NCBI GenBank assembly: GCA_002428215.1
Contig: DIUI01000053.1
Coordinates: forward strand, 1-7,434
Length of the DNA: 7,434 bases
From: Prolixibacteraceae bacterium UBA6162
GTDB lineage: Bacteria; Bacteroidota; Bacteroidia; Bacteroidales; Prolixibacteraceae
Direction of reading: 5' to 3'
Shown here: positions 1 through 6,184 of the stretch, piece by piece
How positions within the stretch are numbered: the stretch's first letter is position 1
How the letters are laid out: every line of letters starts with the position of its first letter
Made by a program: the position numbers and the translations under genes
Notes under the pieces: generated by a model
Told to the model about the DNA's origin: nothing
The model's database searches: none
What the model saw: the letters and a program-made list of their open reading frames with translations, nothing else

Positions 1-336
1 ACGTAATTTATCTTTCATCACGAAATGGTAATCGGTACCGTATGCATATTTCGACAGAACCGGAGCCTTCGGGTCATGTTGGAAATCTTGAGGATAGTAA
101 TTTTGAAGCACAACAACAACTGTCTGTGCATTCTCTACCAGCAATCCCGGGTCGGTCCGTTTCTCCAGATTTCGCTCCATATATTGCATCTTTCCGTGCA
201 TGCCATTCTCGAGCCACTTTTTAAGTCTGGGTTGATCTTCGATGAGGACTCCGGCAGGAACAATACCACAATCAAGAAAGCCCAAACTTAGGCTTTTTGC
301 CTTGATGCGGTCAGATGCGGAGGCGGTTTGGTCCAT
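1..336 (-). CDS. queG: Epoxyqueuosine reductase QueG, N-terminal part (cut by window edge)
   Basis: QueG reduces epoxyqueuosine to queuosine at wobble position 34 of tRNAs with GUN anticodons; it is a cytoplasmic cobalamin and 4Fe-4S enzyme. The first 112 codons are open in frame to base 1. They contain the N-terminal signatures of the family: a GF-DCGI segment (residues 19-25), W41 followed by a GMHGKMQYM motif (45-53), an N-EKR-DP stretch (56-63) and SKYAYGTDYHFVMKDKL (95-111). The 4Fe-4S and HEAT-repeat parts lie beyond the window. I chose the ATG at 334-336 because it fits family N-termini and a TAATTTTG box lies about 25 bases upstream. In-frame ATGs 39 and 54 bases further upstream would add a tail starting MILPK that I do not expect. 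The gene is divergent from the esterase gene. Plus-strand open frames at 25-291 are shadows of it. Confidence 0.9.
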   Translation of the reverse strand, partial: MDQTASASDRIKAKSLSLGFLDCGIVPAGVLIEDQPRLKKWLENGMHGKMQYMERNLEKRTDPGLLVENAQTVVVVLQNYYPQDFQHDPKAPVLSKYAYGTDYHFVMKDKLR

Positions 337-360
337 TGTGTACTTTCGGCTGATAAGGGT

Positions 361-368
361 CAAAATTA
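361..368 (-). promoter_or_regulatory. Candidate -7 promoter box for queG
   Basis: On the minus strand this reads TAATTTTG, a perfect match to the TAnnTTTG -7 element of Bacteroidota housekeeping promoters. It would start transcription roughly 20 bases before the queG ATG at 336. No convincing TTTG -33 box is seen at the usual spacing, so this rests on one element. Confidence 0.35.
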
Positions 369-434
369 ACATTTTGGGGAGAATCATTCTTTGAACTCTT
401 ATAATTTACTTAATTTTAGCATTGGTATTTGCCG

Positions 435-458
435 GGACCAAAATCAAAGGTATGGTCC
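435..458. repeat. Hairpin-forming inverted repeat in the queG/esterase spacer
   Basis: GGACCA at 435-440 is the exact reverse complement of TGGTCC at 453-458, with a 12-base A-rich loop. It lies in the spacer of the divergent queG and esterase genes. No T-run follows, so it is not a typical intrinsic terminator. An operator or leader hairpin is possible but unproven. Confidence 0.35.
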
Positions 459-484
459 TTCTTGCCCTTCAAATTGCATAGAAG

Positions 485-494
485 GTTAGCTAAC
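485..494. repeat. Perfect 10-bp palindrome upstream of the esterase gene
   Basis: GTTAGCTAAC is a perfect palindrome located 31 bases before the esterase ATG. Its position and symmetry suit a dimeric repressor or activator site. No second copy was noticed in the window, and chance cannot be excluded. Confidence 0.3.
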
Positions 495-525
495 GGCTCT
501 TCGGTATTTCCGCTAAATTGAACTT

Positions 526-1905
526 ATGAAAATATTTGGCTTCATTCTTGGATCGATGCTTCTGTGGGGCGTGTCTTCTTCCCAACCGCTTTTGCCGCAT
601 CAAAAATCGTTGGGCGAATTTCTTAAAGAGCTCGAAAATCGATATGACGTTACCATTGCCTTTCAGGAGCGGCTGGTCGAAGGCAAACTGGTAGATCATG
701 CATTCTGGCGCTTGCGCAACGATGTTGAAACAACCCTTCACCTGGCACTTGGGCCCCATAACCTTGTCTTTGTTCGGGTAGGCGAAAACAGGTACGAAAT
801 TTCTGCTTTTCAGTACCATCGGAGGCCTCCTTACGAGGGAGCAGGTCATCTGCGTCAACTGGCTGCTCTTTTCCCCTCGCTCGACGACTGGGAACTTCGC
901 CGCACCGATCTTAAAACACACCTTCAAGAGAGTCTTAATCTTTCCCCATGGCCCGAAAAATCACCACTGAATCCCATATACAGACCGAGGCGTATGCACG
1001 GAGATTATACAGCCGAAAACGTTGCGCTTGAAACCCTTCCGGGACTTTTCCTTAGTGGCACACTTTACCGACCTGCTTCAGGAGAAACACCCTTCCCGGC
1101 TATTCTGCTGGCCCAGGGGCACTTTATACATCAGCGCTATGGCGAAGAATCGCAAATTCTGGCTGCTACTCTGGCGCGAATGGGGGCTGTTGTGTTTAGT
1201 TACGATATGTTTGCCGTGAATGAATCGCAGCTGCAATTTTCAGCCGACGACCACCGGACTCCAACGGCTATGATTGTGCAGACCTGGAACAGCATTCGAG
1301 TAATCGATTTTCTCGAAAGTTTGCCTTATGTTGATACTGTGCGGATAGGTATGACCGGAGCCTCAGGAGGCGGTACACAAACCTTTCTGGCTGCTGCGCT
1401 CGATAGCCGGATAGCAGCCAGCGCTCCTGTTGTTATGGTTTCTTCGTGGTTTTACGGAGGGTGTGCCTGCGAGAGCAGTATGCCCATTCACGATTGTGGT
1501 GACATAAGGAGCAATAATGTTGAAATTGCTGCCATGGCCGCTCCAAGGCCCATGCTTTTGGTATCGGTTGGAGGCGACTGGACGGCCACTACACCCGATA
1601 CGGAGTACCCCTTTATTAAGAACATTTTTGGCTATTATGGCCAGACGGATAGGGTCACCAATGTGCATCTTCCGGAAGAAGGTCATGATTATGGCAAATC
1701 AAAGCGGGCAGCAGTGTACCGGTTTTTTGCCGACAATCTGGGTTTGTCTGCCGAGCGCTTGACAAACAGCGGGGGAGAAATCGATGAGTCGCTTTCGGTT
1801 GTAGAACACCACGCGGCTATGCGAACATTTGAAGAAGTCCCGCCGGGTGCCATTATGGGACTTGAAAATCTGATTAAAAACTATCCGTTTTTGCGCGGGC
1901 AATAA
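526..1905 (+). CDS. Secreted STN-domain alpha/beta hydrolase, acetylxylan-esterase-like
   Basis: A 459-residue protein, probably an exported carboxylic ester hydrolase acting in the periplasm or at the cell surface; the substrate is unknown, with acetylated or esterified glycans the best guess. Residues 1-19 look like a Sec signal peptide (K2, hydrophobic 4-16, then SSSQ). Residues 26-93 resemble the STN domain found at the start of TonB-dependent receptors and secretins. The hydrolase core spans about 105-405. It has the family phrase EKSPLNP (144-150), an oxyanion-side segment QGH (197-199), the nucleophile elbow GASGG with Ser280, the likely acid Asp351 in a GGDWT turn and His387 in EGHDYG. 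Cys313, Cys315 and Cys324 lie where relatives also have cysteines. The tail 407-459 is of unknown use. The start is a plain ATG without a Shine-Dalgarno. The E2-like gene follows after 20 bases. Fold and active site are firm; substrate and STN assignment are inference. Confidence 0.85.
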   Translation: MKIFGFILGSMLLWGVSSSQPLLPHQKSLGEFLKELENRYDVTIAFQERLVEGKLVDHAFWRLRNDVETTLHLALGPHNLVFVRVGENRYEISAFQYHRRPPYEGAGHLRQLAALFPSLDDWELRRTDLKTHLQESLNLSPWPEKSPLNPIYRPRRMHGDYTAENVALETLPGLFLSGTLYRPASGETPFPAILLAQGHFIHQRYGEESQILAATLARMGAVVFSYDMFAVNESQLQFSADDHRTPTAMIVQTWNSIRVIDFLESLPYVDTVRIGMTGASGGGTQTFLAAALDSRIAASAPVVMVSSWFYGGCACESSMPIHDCGDIRSNNVEIAAMAAPRPMLLVSVGGDWTATTPDTEYPFIKNIFGYYGQTDRVTNVHLPEEGHDYGKSKRAAVYRFFADNLGLSAERLTNSGGEIDESLSVVEHHAAMRTFEEVPPGAIMGLENLIKNYPFLRGQ

Positions 1906-1920
1906 AAATCAATACTTTTA
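1890..1920 (+). promoter_or_regulatory. Candidate Bacteroidota promoter for the E2-like gene
   Basis: TTTG at 1890-1893 and TACTTTTA at 1913-1920 match the -33 TTTG and -7 TAnnTTTG elements, with one mismatch (the last base) and exactly 19 bases between them. The pair lies in the last codons of the esterase gene and just after its stop. Transcription would begin almost at the ATG at 1926, giving a leaderless or nearly leaderless mRNA. If real, the E2-like gene does not depend on read-through from the esterase. Confidence 0.4.
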
Positions 1921-1925
1921 CAAGT

Positions 1926-2765
1926 ATGAGAACAACCATCGATCTGAACAACAACTGGCGAAAGGTAGCCTCTGCCATCTATACAAAAACCGGTGATTCT
2001 AAAATTCTGGGACAGGCAGAGGTTGATGTTACCGAACTGGAGGCATACGTTGCCGCAAAAAGGAAGAAAGGCATTAAGGTAACCCTTACCCATGTATTAA
2101 CTCTGGCTGCTGCCCGGGCATTGAAATATGAAGTTCCCGAGCTAAATACCTACGTGATTAGAGGTAAGATAGTTCCGAGGCCAGCTATTGATGCCATGGT
2201 AAGTGTTTTGCTCGATGGATCGGAAATGGGATCTGTTAAAATCAACAATGCCGATCAGATAACCATTGATGAAATGGCTGAAATATTTGCGCAACAAATA
2301 GGTGAAGCAAGACATGGGAGCGAACACGCTGCCATGGATATGAAAGCCCGGCTCGCAGCTATTCCCTGGCCATTCCGCAAGTGGTTCTTCAATCTGGTGA
2401 AGTTTATTACCCTTACCCTTGGCTTTACCATTAAGAAATATGGGTTAACGCCCAATAGTTTCGGATCTTTTGTGGTATCGAATGTGGGAACTTTAGGTCT
2501 CGATCTTGGTTTTCCATCGCTAATGCCAACTTCAAATGTTGCTTTTGTGCTAATGTTGGGTGCGGTACATAAGCGACCCTGGGTGGTGAATGACCAGGTA
2601 GTTCCACGCAAAATTATGTGGCTGGGTTCGGCCCTCGACCACCGTGTTTGCGATGGTTCGCATGGTGGACGGCTTTTTAGATACCTGAAGTATATCATTC
2701 AAAATCCACATTTGCTTGAGTCGAGGCCTGAAGCATCTGCCTTGAAGTCAGACGAAGAAATTTAG
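1926..2765 (+). CDS. Stand-alone 2-oxoacid dehydrogenase E2-type acyltransferase domain protein
   Basis: A 279-residue protein of the chloramphenicol-acetyltransferase-like fold used by the catalytic core of dihydrolipoamide acyltransferases. Family marks are the N-terminal WRKVASAIY (11-19), the SFVVSNVGTLG strand-turn (181-191, matching the TFTISNLG region of E2) and the active site DHRVCDG (238-244) with His239 and Asp243. It has neither a lipoyl domain nor a peripheral-subunit-binding domain, and no E1 or E3 gene is nearby. An insert of about 30 residues (147-176), rich in W, F and basic residues, precedes the SNVG motif and may be an amphipathic membrane-facing helix. Related stand-alone proteins occur in other phyla with unknown substrate. 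It probably moves an acyl group from CoA or a carrier, but the acceptor is unknown. It lies 20 bases after the esterase gene, and its stop overlaps that of cutC. Confidence 0.8.
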   Translation: MRTTIDLNNNWRKVASAIYTKTGDSKILGQAEVDVTELEAYVAAKRKKGIKVTLTHVLTLAAARALKYEVPELNTYVIRGKIVPRPAIDAMVSVLLDGSEMGSVKINNADQITIDEMAEIFAQQIGEARHGSEHAAMDMKARLAAIPWPFRKWFFNLVKFITLTLGFTIKKYGLTPNSFGSFVVSNVGTLGLDLGFPSLMPTSNVAFVLMLGAVHKRPWVVNDQVVPRKIMWLGSALDHRVCDGSHGGRLFRYLKYIIQNPHLLESRPEASALKSDEEI

Positions 2766-3397
2766 GATGAATGGGTTTGTAAATCCCCAACAATTCGTCG
2801 TCCATGGAGCTCTGTAGCCCCGGTAAGAGTGCCAATTTCAATATAGTTATGCAAGGTTACCTTGCCTGCCGCTATAATGGTAATTTTTCCAGATCCCTCC
2901 TGAATCATTTCTTGGATCGTTTGATAGCCCTCTTTGGCCGTTGCTTTCCCTCCCGAGGTAAGCACGCGGCTTACTCCCTCAACGTTTTTCAGCACTCTGA
3001 TAGCTTTTACCGGATCGGCCATAGTATCAATGGCTTTGTGGAATGTCACAGGAAGCGGAGCAGCCAGTTTAGCCAATGATCCTGTAGCTTCCAGGTCGAT
3101 CTCTCCCTCGTTTGTCAGCAAGCCCAGAACAATGCCTGAAGCCCCCATCGCTTTTGCTTCTGCTATTTGAGCTGCCATTAAGCGAATTTCTCCGGAGGTG
3201 AATACAAAGTTACCAGCGCGGGGTCTGATCATCACCATTACCGGAATAGGAACAGCCTTACACACCTTCCTGGTGAGTTCAGGGGCGGGGGTTAATCCAT
3301 CCATTTCTAAATGAGAACAGAGCTCAAGCCGATTGGCCCCCAGTTTCCATGCGTTAATAGCTTCCCCGAATGTTTCGACACACGATTCCAGTACCAT
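2762..3397 (-). CDS. cutC: CutC family protein, short at the C-terminus
   Basis: CutC proteins are TIM-barrel proteins historically linked to copper tolerance; a direct copper role is disputed and the reaction is not established. This 211-residue copy shows the family pattern in order: E4-C6-V7, GANRLELCS (20-28), GLTPAPEL (34-41), PVMVMIRPRAGNF (52-64), GIVLGLL (88-94), PVTFHKAID (116-124), RVLTSGG (144-150) and the final ATELHG (194-199). Most homologues have 240-250 residues and continue about 40 residues past the LHG segment. Here the protein stops 12 residues after it. The stop codon TAA overlaps by four bases the TAG of the convergent E2-like gene. The divergent miaA begins 51 bases from its start (21 if the upstream miaA ATG is used). 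No clear promoter box is seen on its strand. Confidence 0.88.
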   Translation of the reverse strand: MVLESCVETFGEAINAWKLGANRLELCSHLEMDGLTPAPELTRKVCKAVPIPVMVMIRPRAGNFVFTSGEIRLMAAQIAEAKAMGASGIVLGLLTNEGEIDLEATGSLAKLAAPLPVTFHKAIDTMADPVKAIRVLKNVEGVSRVLTSGGKATAKEGYQTIQEMIQEGSGKITIIAAGKVTLHNYIEIGTLTGATELHGRRIVGDLQTHSS

Positions 3398-3421
3398 AGC
3401 CTATCATTTTAGCCTGCAATG

Positions 3422-3450
3422 ATACCGGATTTTTGGTATTTTTACGGTAT
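3422..3450. repeat. Inverted repeat in the cutC/miaA divergent spacer
   Basis: ATACCG at 3422-3427 is the reverse complement of CGGTAT at 3445-3450, separated by 17 T-rich bases. The left arm can also pair with a second GGTAT at 3435-3439, giving a tighter hairpin with an 8-base loop. The repeat runs into the miaA ATG at 3449, so it could be an operator shared by both genes or a translation-start hairpin. Confidence 0.3.
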
Positions 3451-4384
3451 GAATCTCCCATTTTCTACCCCTTATAATTTACTTGCCATTGTTGGACCAA
3501 CGGCTTCAGGTAAGACTGCGTTGGCGGTTGCATTGGCTCGTATGCTAAGTGGCGAAATCATTTCGGCCGACTCCAGACAGGTATACCGTGGCATGGACAT
3601 TGGCACTGGAAAGGATCTTTCTGAATATGGAGCGGGAGAAAATAGGATAAGGGCACACCTGATAGATATTGTAGATGCTGGATATCACTACAATGTATTC
3701 GAGTATCAGCGCGATTTCCTTGAGGTATTGAACAACCTCTCTCTTGGAAACAGGTTTCCGTTACTTTGTGGTGGAAGTGGGCTCTATATTGAGGCAGTGC
3801 TCAAAAACTACCGTTTAATTCAGGTGCCTCCAGACCCTGAACTTCGCCGGGAGCTTAGCGGAAAGTCGATTGAAGAACTTACGGCCATACTCAAAAGTTA
3901 TCGCTCAGAGCTGCATAACCACACCGATACAGAGAATGAGCGAAGAGCTATCAGAGCTATAGAGATTGCCCGGTATTATGCCCAAAACAATCCGGATGAA
4001 GTATCACTGCCTGATATACGACCGCTGGTAGCCGGTATTATCGTCGACAGGGAAGTGCGGCGCGATAGGATTACCCGAAGGTTGCACTCACGGATTGAAG
4101 AAGGTTTAATTGAAGAGGTAAGGAATTTGCTGGATAACGGCCTGTTGCCCAATGATCTCATCTACTATGGATTAGAGTATAAGTACATTACCCAATACAT
4201 TGCAGGCAATCTTGGTTTCGATGCCATGTTAGCGGAACTTACCATCGCCATCCACCAATTCGCCAAGCGGCAAATGACATGGTTCAGACGCATGGAGCGC
4301 AACGGCATTCAGATTCACTGGATTGACGAATCTTTGCCTTTCGACGACAAAATTTCTATGGTGCTTAAATGGCTTAAAGGCTAA
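3449..4384 (+). CDS. miaA: tRNA dimethylallyltransferase MiaA (GTGKD-type variant)
   Basis: MiaA moves a dimethylallyl group from DMAPP to N6 of A37 in tRNAs reading U-starting codons. Numbering here is from the ATG at 3449 (311 residues). The P-loop GPTASGKT is at 16-23, the ADSRQVYRGMDIGTGKDL stretch at 40-57, a GGSGLYIE motif at 108-115, an ERRAIRAIEIAR stretch at 164-175 and the FAKRQMTWFRR tRNA-contacting segment at 271-281. The GTGKD and YYGLEYKY forms mark the variant that many Bacteroidota carry beside a more standard MiaA, so a paralog elsewhere in the genome is likely. An in-frame ATG at 3419 would add MIPDFWYFYG, but that stretch reads through a T-rich promoter-like sequence and gives no conserved residues, so I prefer 3449. 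Its end lies 15 bases from the convergent thioesterase. Confidence 0.92.
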   Translation: MNLPFSTPYNLLAIVGPTASGKTALAVALARMLSGEIISADSRQVYRGMDIGTGKDLSEYGAGENRIRAHLIDIVDAGYHYNVFEYQRDFLEVLNNLSLGNRFPLLCGGSGLYIEAVLKNYRLIQVPPDPELRRELSGKSIEELTAILKSYRSELHNHTDTENERRAIRAIEIARYYAQNNPDEVSLPDIRPLVAGIIVDREVRRDRITRRLHSRIEEGLIEEVRNLLDNGLLPNDLIYYGLEYKYITQYIAGNLGFDAMLAELTIAIHQFAKRQMTWFRRMERNGIQIHWIDESLPFDDKISMVLKWLKG

Positions 4385-4399
4385 TAAAACGGTTTTGCT

Positions 4400-5137
4400 T
4401 TACTCCTTTTGCTGCCAAACCAGACGAGCCCTTATTAATTCAGCACCATCCGATTCTCTTACAATACTGCAGAGGTGTTCAAGAGGTGACAGCTCTTGCC
4501 GCTTTACTGCCATAGCATCGGTATGCATACCTTCTTTAACCATGTTTACCTCGAGTTCAATTAGATTGTGGTTCTCATGAAATCCAAAACTGTAGCTGTT
4601 GTTGATACGCTCGAGATAACGGCCGGTGTTGAAATGCTGATTGATGTCAATCTCGTTGAATGTGACCGGTGAATATAACAGGGGGACACTGCTTACAGGT
4701 GAAGCCACCTTTCCTGCATTGTATCCAATTGAACTATCCTGATAGGGAGGGAGAGATTTAATATCTCTGAATCTTTGAAGTCTGCGGGTGGATGCATTTA
4801 ACACCAACCAACTGCTGGTGCCTTCCATCAGGATGTTTCCATCTATATCCGTTAAAGTATAGTCGCGGTAAGCAAAAAATCCATCGGTTCCCCTCGACCA
4901 AGTTTCCAGCGTGAACTCTTCTGTCCATTTAGGTCTTCGTTTTACCTTAAACAGCAGACGTGATAATACCCAAAAAAGTTGATCCTCGGCCAGATCTTCG
5001 AAGCCAAAACCCAACAGTCGAGCGTGTTCCCATGCAATTTCCTGCATATACCAGAATAGATAGGGGGTCGACACCTCTCCAAAGCAATTGATATGGTATG
5101 ATTTTGCCCTTAAATGGTTTTTATGTCTCATCTGCAT
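4400..5137 (-). CDS. Acyl-ACP thioesterase (FatA/FatB-like double hotdog)
   Basis: A 245-residue cytoplasmic thioesterase that would release free fatty acids from acyl carrier protein, adjusting fatty-acid supply or chain length. The N-terminal hotdog holds MQEIAWEHARLLG (31-43), which forms the central helix, and the TLETWSRG strand (77-83). The second hotdog starts near residue 155 and carries the catalytic signature EIDINQHFNTGRYLE (162-176), with Asp164, Asn166 and His168. The plant catalytic cysteine region corresponds to about 194-207 and has no cysteine, as is usual in bacterial members. M3 (ATG at 5131) is an alternative start; I kept the first ATG. No TAnnTTTG box is clear on its strand. 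It converges on miaA with a 15-base gap that holds no obvious terminator. Confidence 0.88.
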   Translation of the reverse strand: MQMRHKNHLRAKSYHINCFGEVSTPYLFWYMQEIAWEHARLLGFGFEDLAEDQLFWVLSRLLFKVKRRPKWTEEFTLETWSRGTDGFFAYRDYTLTDIDGNILMEGTSSWLVLNASTRRLQRFRDIKSLPPYQDSSIGYNAGKVASPVSSVPLLYSPVTFNEIDINQHFNTGRYLERINNSYSFGFHENHNLIELEVNMVKEGMHTDAMAVKRQELSPLEHLCSIVRESDGAELIRARLVWQQKE

Positions 5138-5237
5138 TCGCCTGTTTTCTTGTTTTCAGCCGCAATCCAATCTTAAGCATAAGCAGGACGATGCTGGTCT
5201 ATACTAATTTCCCCCTGGGATATTTGGAACTAAATTG

Positions 5238-5267
5238 CACAACCCGGAGTTCGTGCGGTAAGTTGTG
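5238..5267. repeat. Inverted repeat in the thioesterase/map spacer
   Basis: CACAAC at 5238-5243 pairs with GTTGTG at 5262-5267, and inside it CCG at 5244-5246 pairs with CGG at 5256-5258, leaving a three-base bulge (TAA) and a 9-base loop. It sits about 40 bases upstream of the candidate map promoter and 100 bases from the thioesterase start. An operator or a small structured RNA is possible; no T-run follows. Confidence 0.25.
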
Positions 5268-5305
5268 GAATTAATGTAAACTTTTATGCAAAATTATTGT
5301 TTGGT

Positions 5306-5336
5306 TTTGATTGGAGTAAGCTTTTAACCAATTTTG
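5306..5336 (+). promoter_or_regulatory. map: Candidate Bacteroidota promoter for map
   Basis: TTTG at 5306-5309 and CAATTTTG at 5329-5336 are separated by 19 bases and match the -33 and -7 elements, with a single mismatch at the first base of TAnnTTTG. Transcription would start about 5341-5343, leaving a leader of roughly 12 bases before the ATG at 5354. This excludes the TTG at 5297 as start. Confidence 0.45.
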
Positions 5337-5353
5337 CGAAAAAATTAGGCCAA

Positions 5354-6133
5354 ATGGGCAAAATCTTAATTAAAACACCCGAACAGATTGACGGAATTCG
5401 GAGAAGTAGTCAGCTGGCAGCCAAAACCCTCGATTATGTTGCAGGGTTCATTGAACCTGGCGTATCTTCTGATTTTCTCGATGAAAAGATAGAGGCTTTT
5501 ATTTTGGAGCATGGTGCAGTACCCGCAACCAAAGGATACAATGGTTTTCCGAAATCTTGCTGTATTTCTCCCAACGAAGTTGTCTGCCACGGAATTCCTT
5601 CTCCTTCGATGTTGATAAATGAGGGGGACATCATTAACATTGATGTGACCACCATTTTAAATGGTTATTATGGAGATACTTCCCGAATGTTTTGCGTTGG
5701 AGAAGTTTCAGACAATGCCAAAAGGCTGGTTGATACTACCTCCCATTGTCTCGATCTCGCCATACAGCAAGTAAAACCCGGAAATCATTTTGGTAACATC
5801 GGATTTGTGATTTCCCGTTATGCCAGTGCAAAAGGCTACTCTGTTGTATACGAATATTGCGGCCATGGCGTAGGCGTTCATTTTCATGAAGAACCTCAGG
5901 TTGACCATACTTCCCGAAAGAATACCGGCCCGTTGATGCAGCCGGGAATGATCTTTACGATAGAACCAATGGTTAACGAAGGAAGGGCTTCAACACGCCT
6001 CGATAAGAACGATGGATGGACTGCAAGAACTGCCGACATGCGGCTTTCGGCTCAGTTTGAACATACGGTTCTGGTAACTTCAACCGGCTGTGAGGTGCTT
6101 ACCGACATTCACAACCGATATCCGATTACCTGA
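5354..6133 (+). CDS. map: Type I methionine aminopeptidase
   Basis: Map removes the initiator methionine from new proteins when the next residue is small. The 259-residue product keeps all catalytic residues at nearly the E. coli numbering: metal ligands Asp97 (INIDVT), Asp108 (YGDTSR), His171 (CGHGVG), Glu204 (TIEPM) and Glu236 (QFEHT), plus substrate histidines His79 (VCHGIP) and His178 (FHEEP). That agreement, and a promoter pair ending at 5336, support the ATG at 5354. An open frame begins at a TTG at 5297 but would add 19 unconserved residues. The GWTARTADMRLSAQFEH segment is of the E. coli type. Many Bacteroidota carry another map near secY, so this may be a second copy (inference). It converges on the unknown secreted protein with a 29-base gap. 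Confidence 0.93.
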   Translation: MGKILIKTPEQIDGIRRSSQLAAKTLDYVAGFIEPGVSSDFLDEKIEAFILEHGAVPATKGYNGFPKSCCISPNEVVCHGIPSPSMLINEGDIINIDVTTILNGYYGDTSRMFCVGEVSDNAKRLVDTTSHCLDLAIQQVKPGNHFGNIGFVISRYASAKGYSVVYEYCGHGVGVHFHEEPQVDHTSRKNTGPLMQPGMIFTIEPMVNEGRASTRLDKNDGWTARTADMRLSAQFEHTVLVTSTGCEVLTDIHNRYPIT

Positions 6134-6144
6134 TTCGCCGCAGG

Positions 6145-6184
6145 TGCTGAAAATGGTTTTGCTTATTTCGATTGGTTTTCAGCA
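6145..6184. terminator. Possible bidirectional hairpin between map and the secreted protein gene
   Basis: TGCTGAAAA at 6145-6153 is the exact reverse complement of TTTTCAGCA at 6176-6184, a 9-bp stem with a 22-base loop. It starts 11 bases after the map stop, and its loop contains the stop codon of the minus-strand gene (6163-6165). The A-run and T-run on the inner side of the arms are reminiscent of shared terminators at convergent ends. The long loop and the lack of a trailing T-run make this a weak case. Confidence 0.35.

Noticed and set aside
25..291. Plus-strand open frame of 88 codons at the left edge
   Set aside because: It lies opposite queG, whose minus-strand frame has clear family motifs; the plus-strand product resembles nothing.
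490..927. Minus-strand open frame of 145 codons
   Set aside because: It is antisense to the esterase signal peptide and STN region and has no signal, motif or start context of its own.
2081..2100. Possible attachment site or mobile-element boundary anywhere in the window
   Set aside because: No integrase, transposase, terminal repeats or target duplications were found, and gene style is uniform throughout.
2255..2698. Minus-strand open frame of 147 codons
   Set aside because: It is antisense to the E2-like gene, which has an intact active site; the composition looks like a shadow frame.
4381..4402. AAAACGGTTTT symmetry between miaA and the thioesterase gene as a terminator
   Set aside because: The arms have a single-base centre, so no hairpin can form.
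5291..5353. N-terminal extension of Map from the TTG at 5297
   Set aside because: Promoter-like boxes lie inside it, and the ATG at 5354 gives family-consistent numbering.
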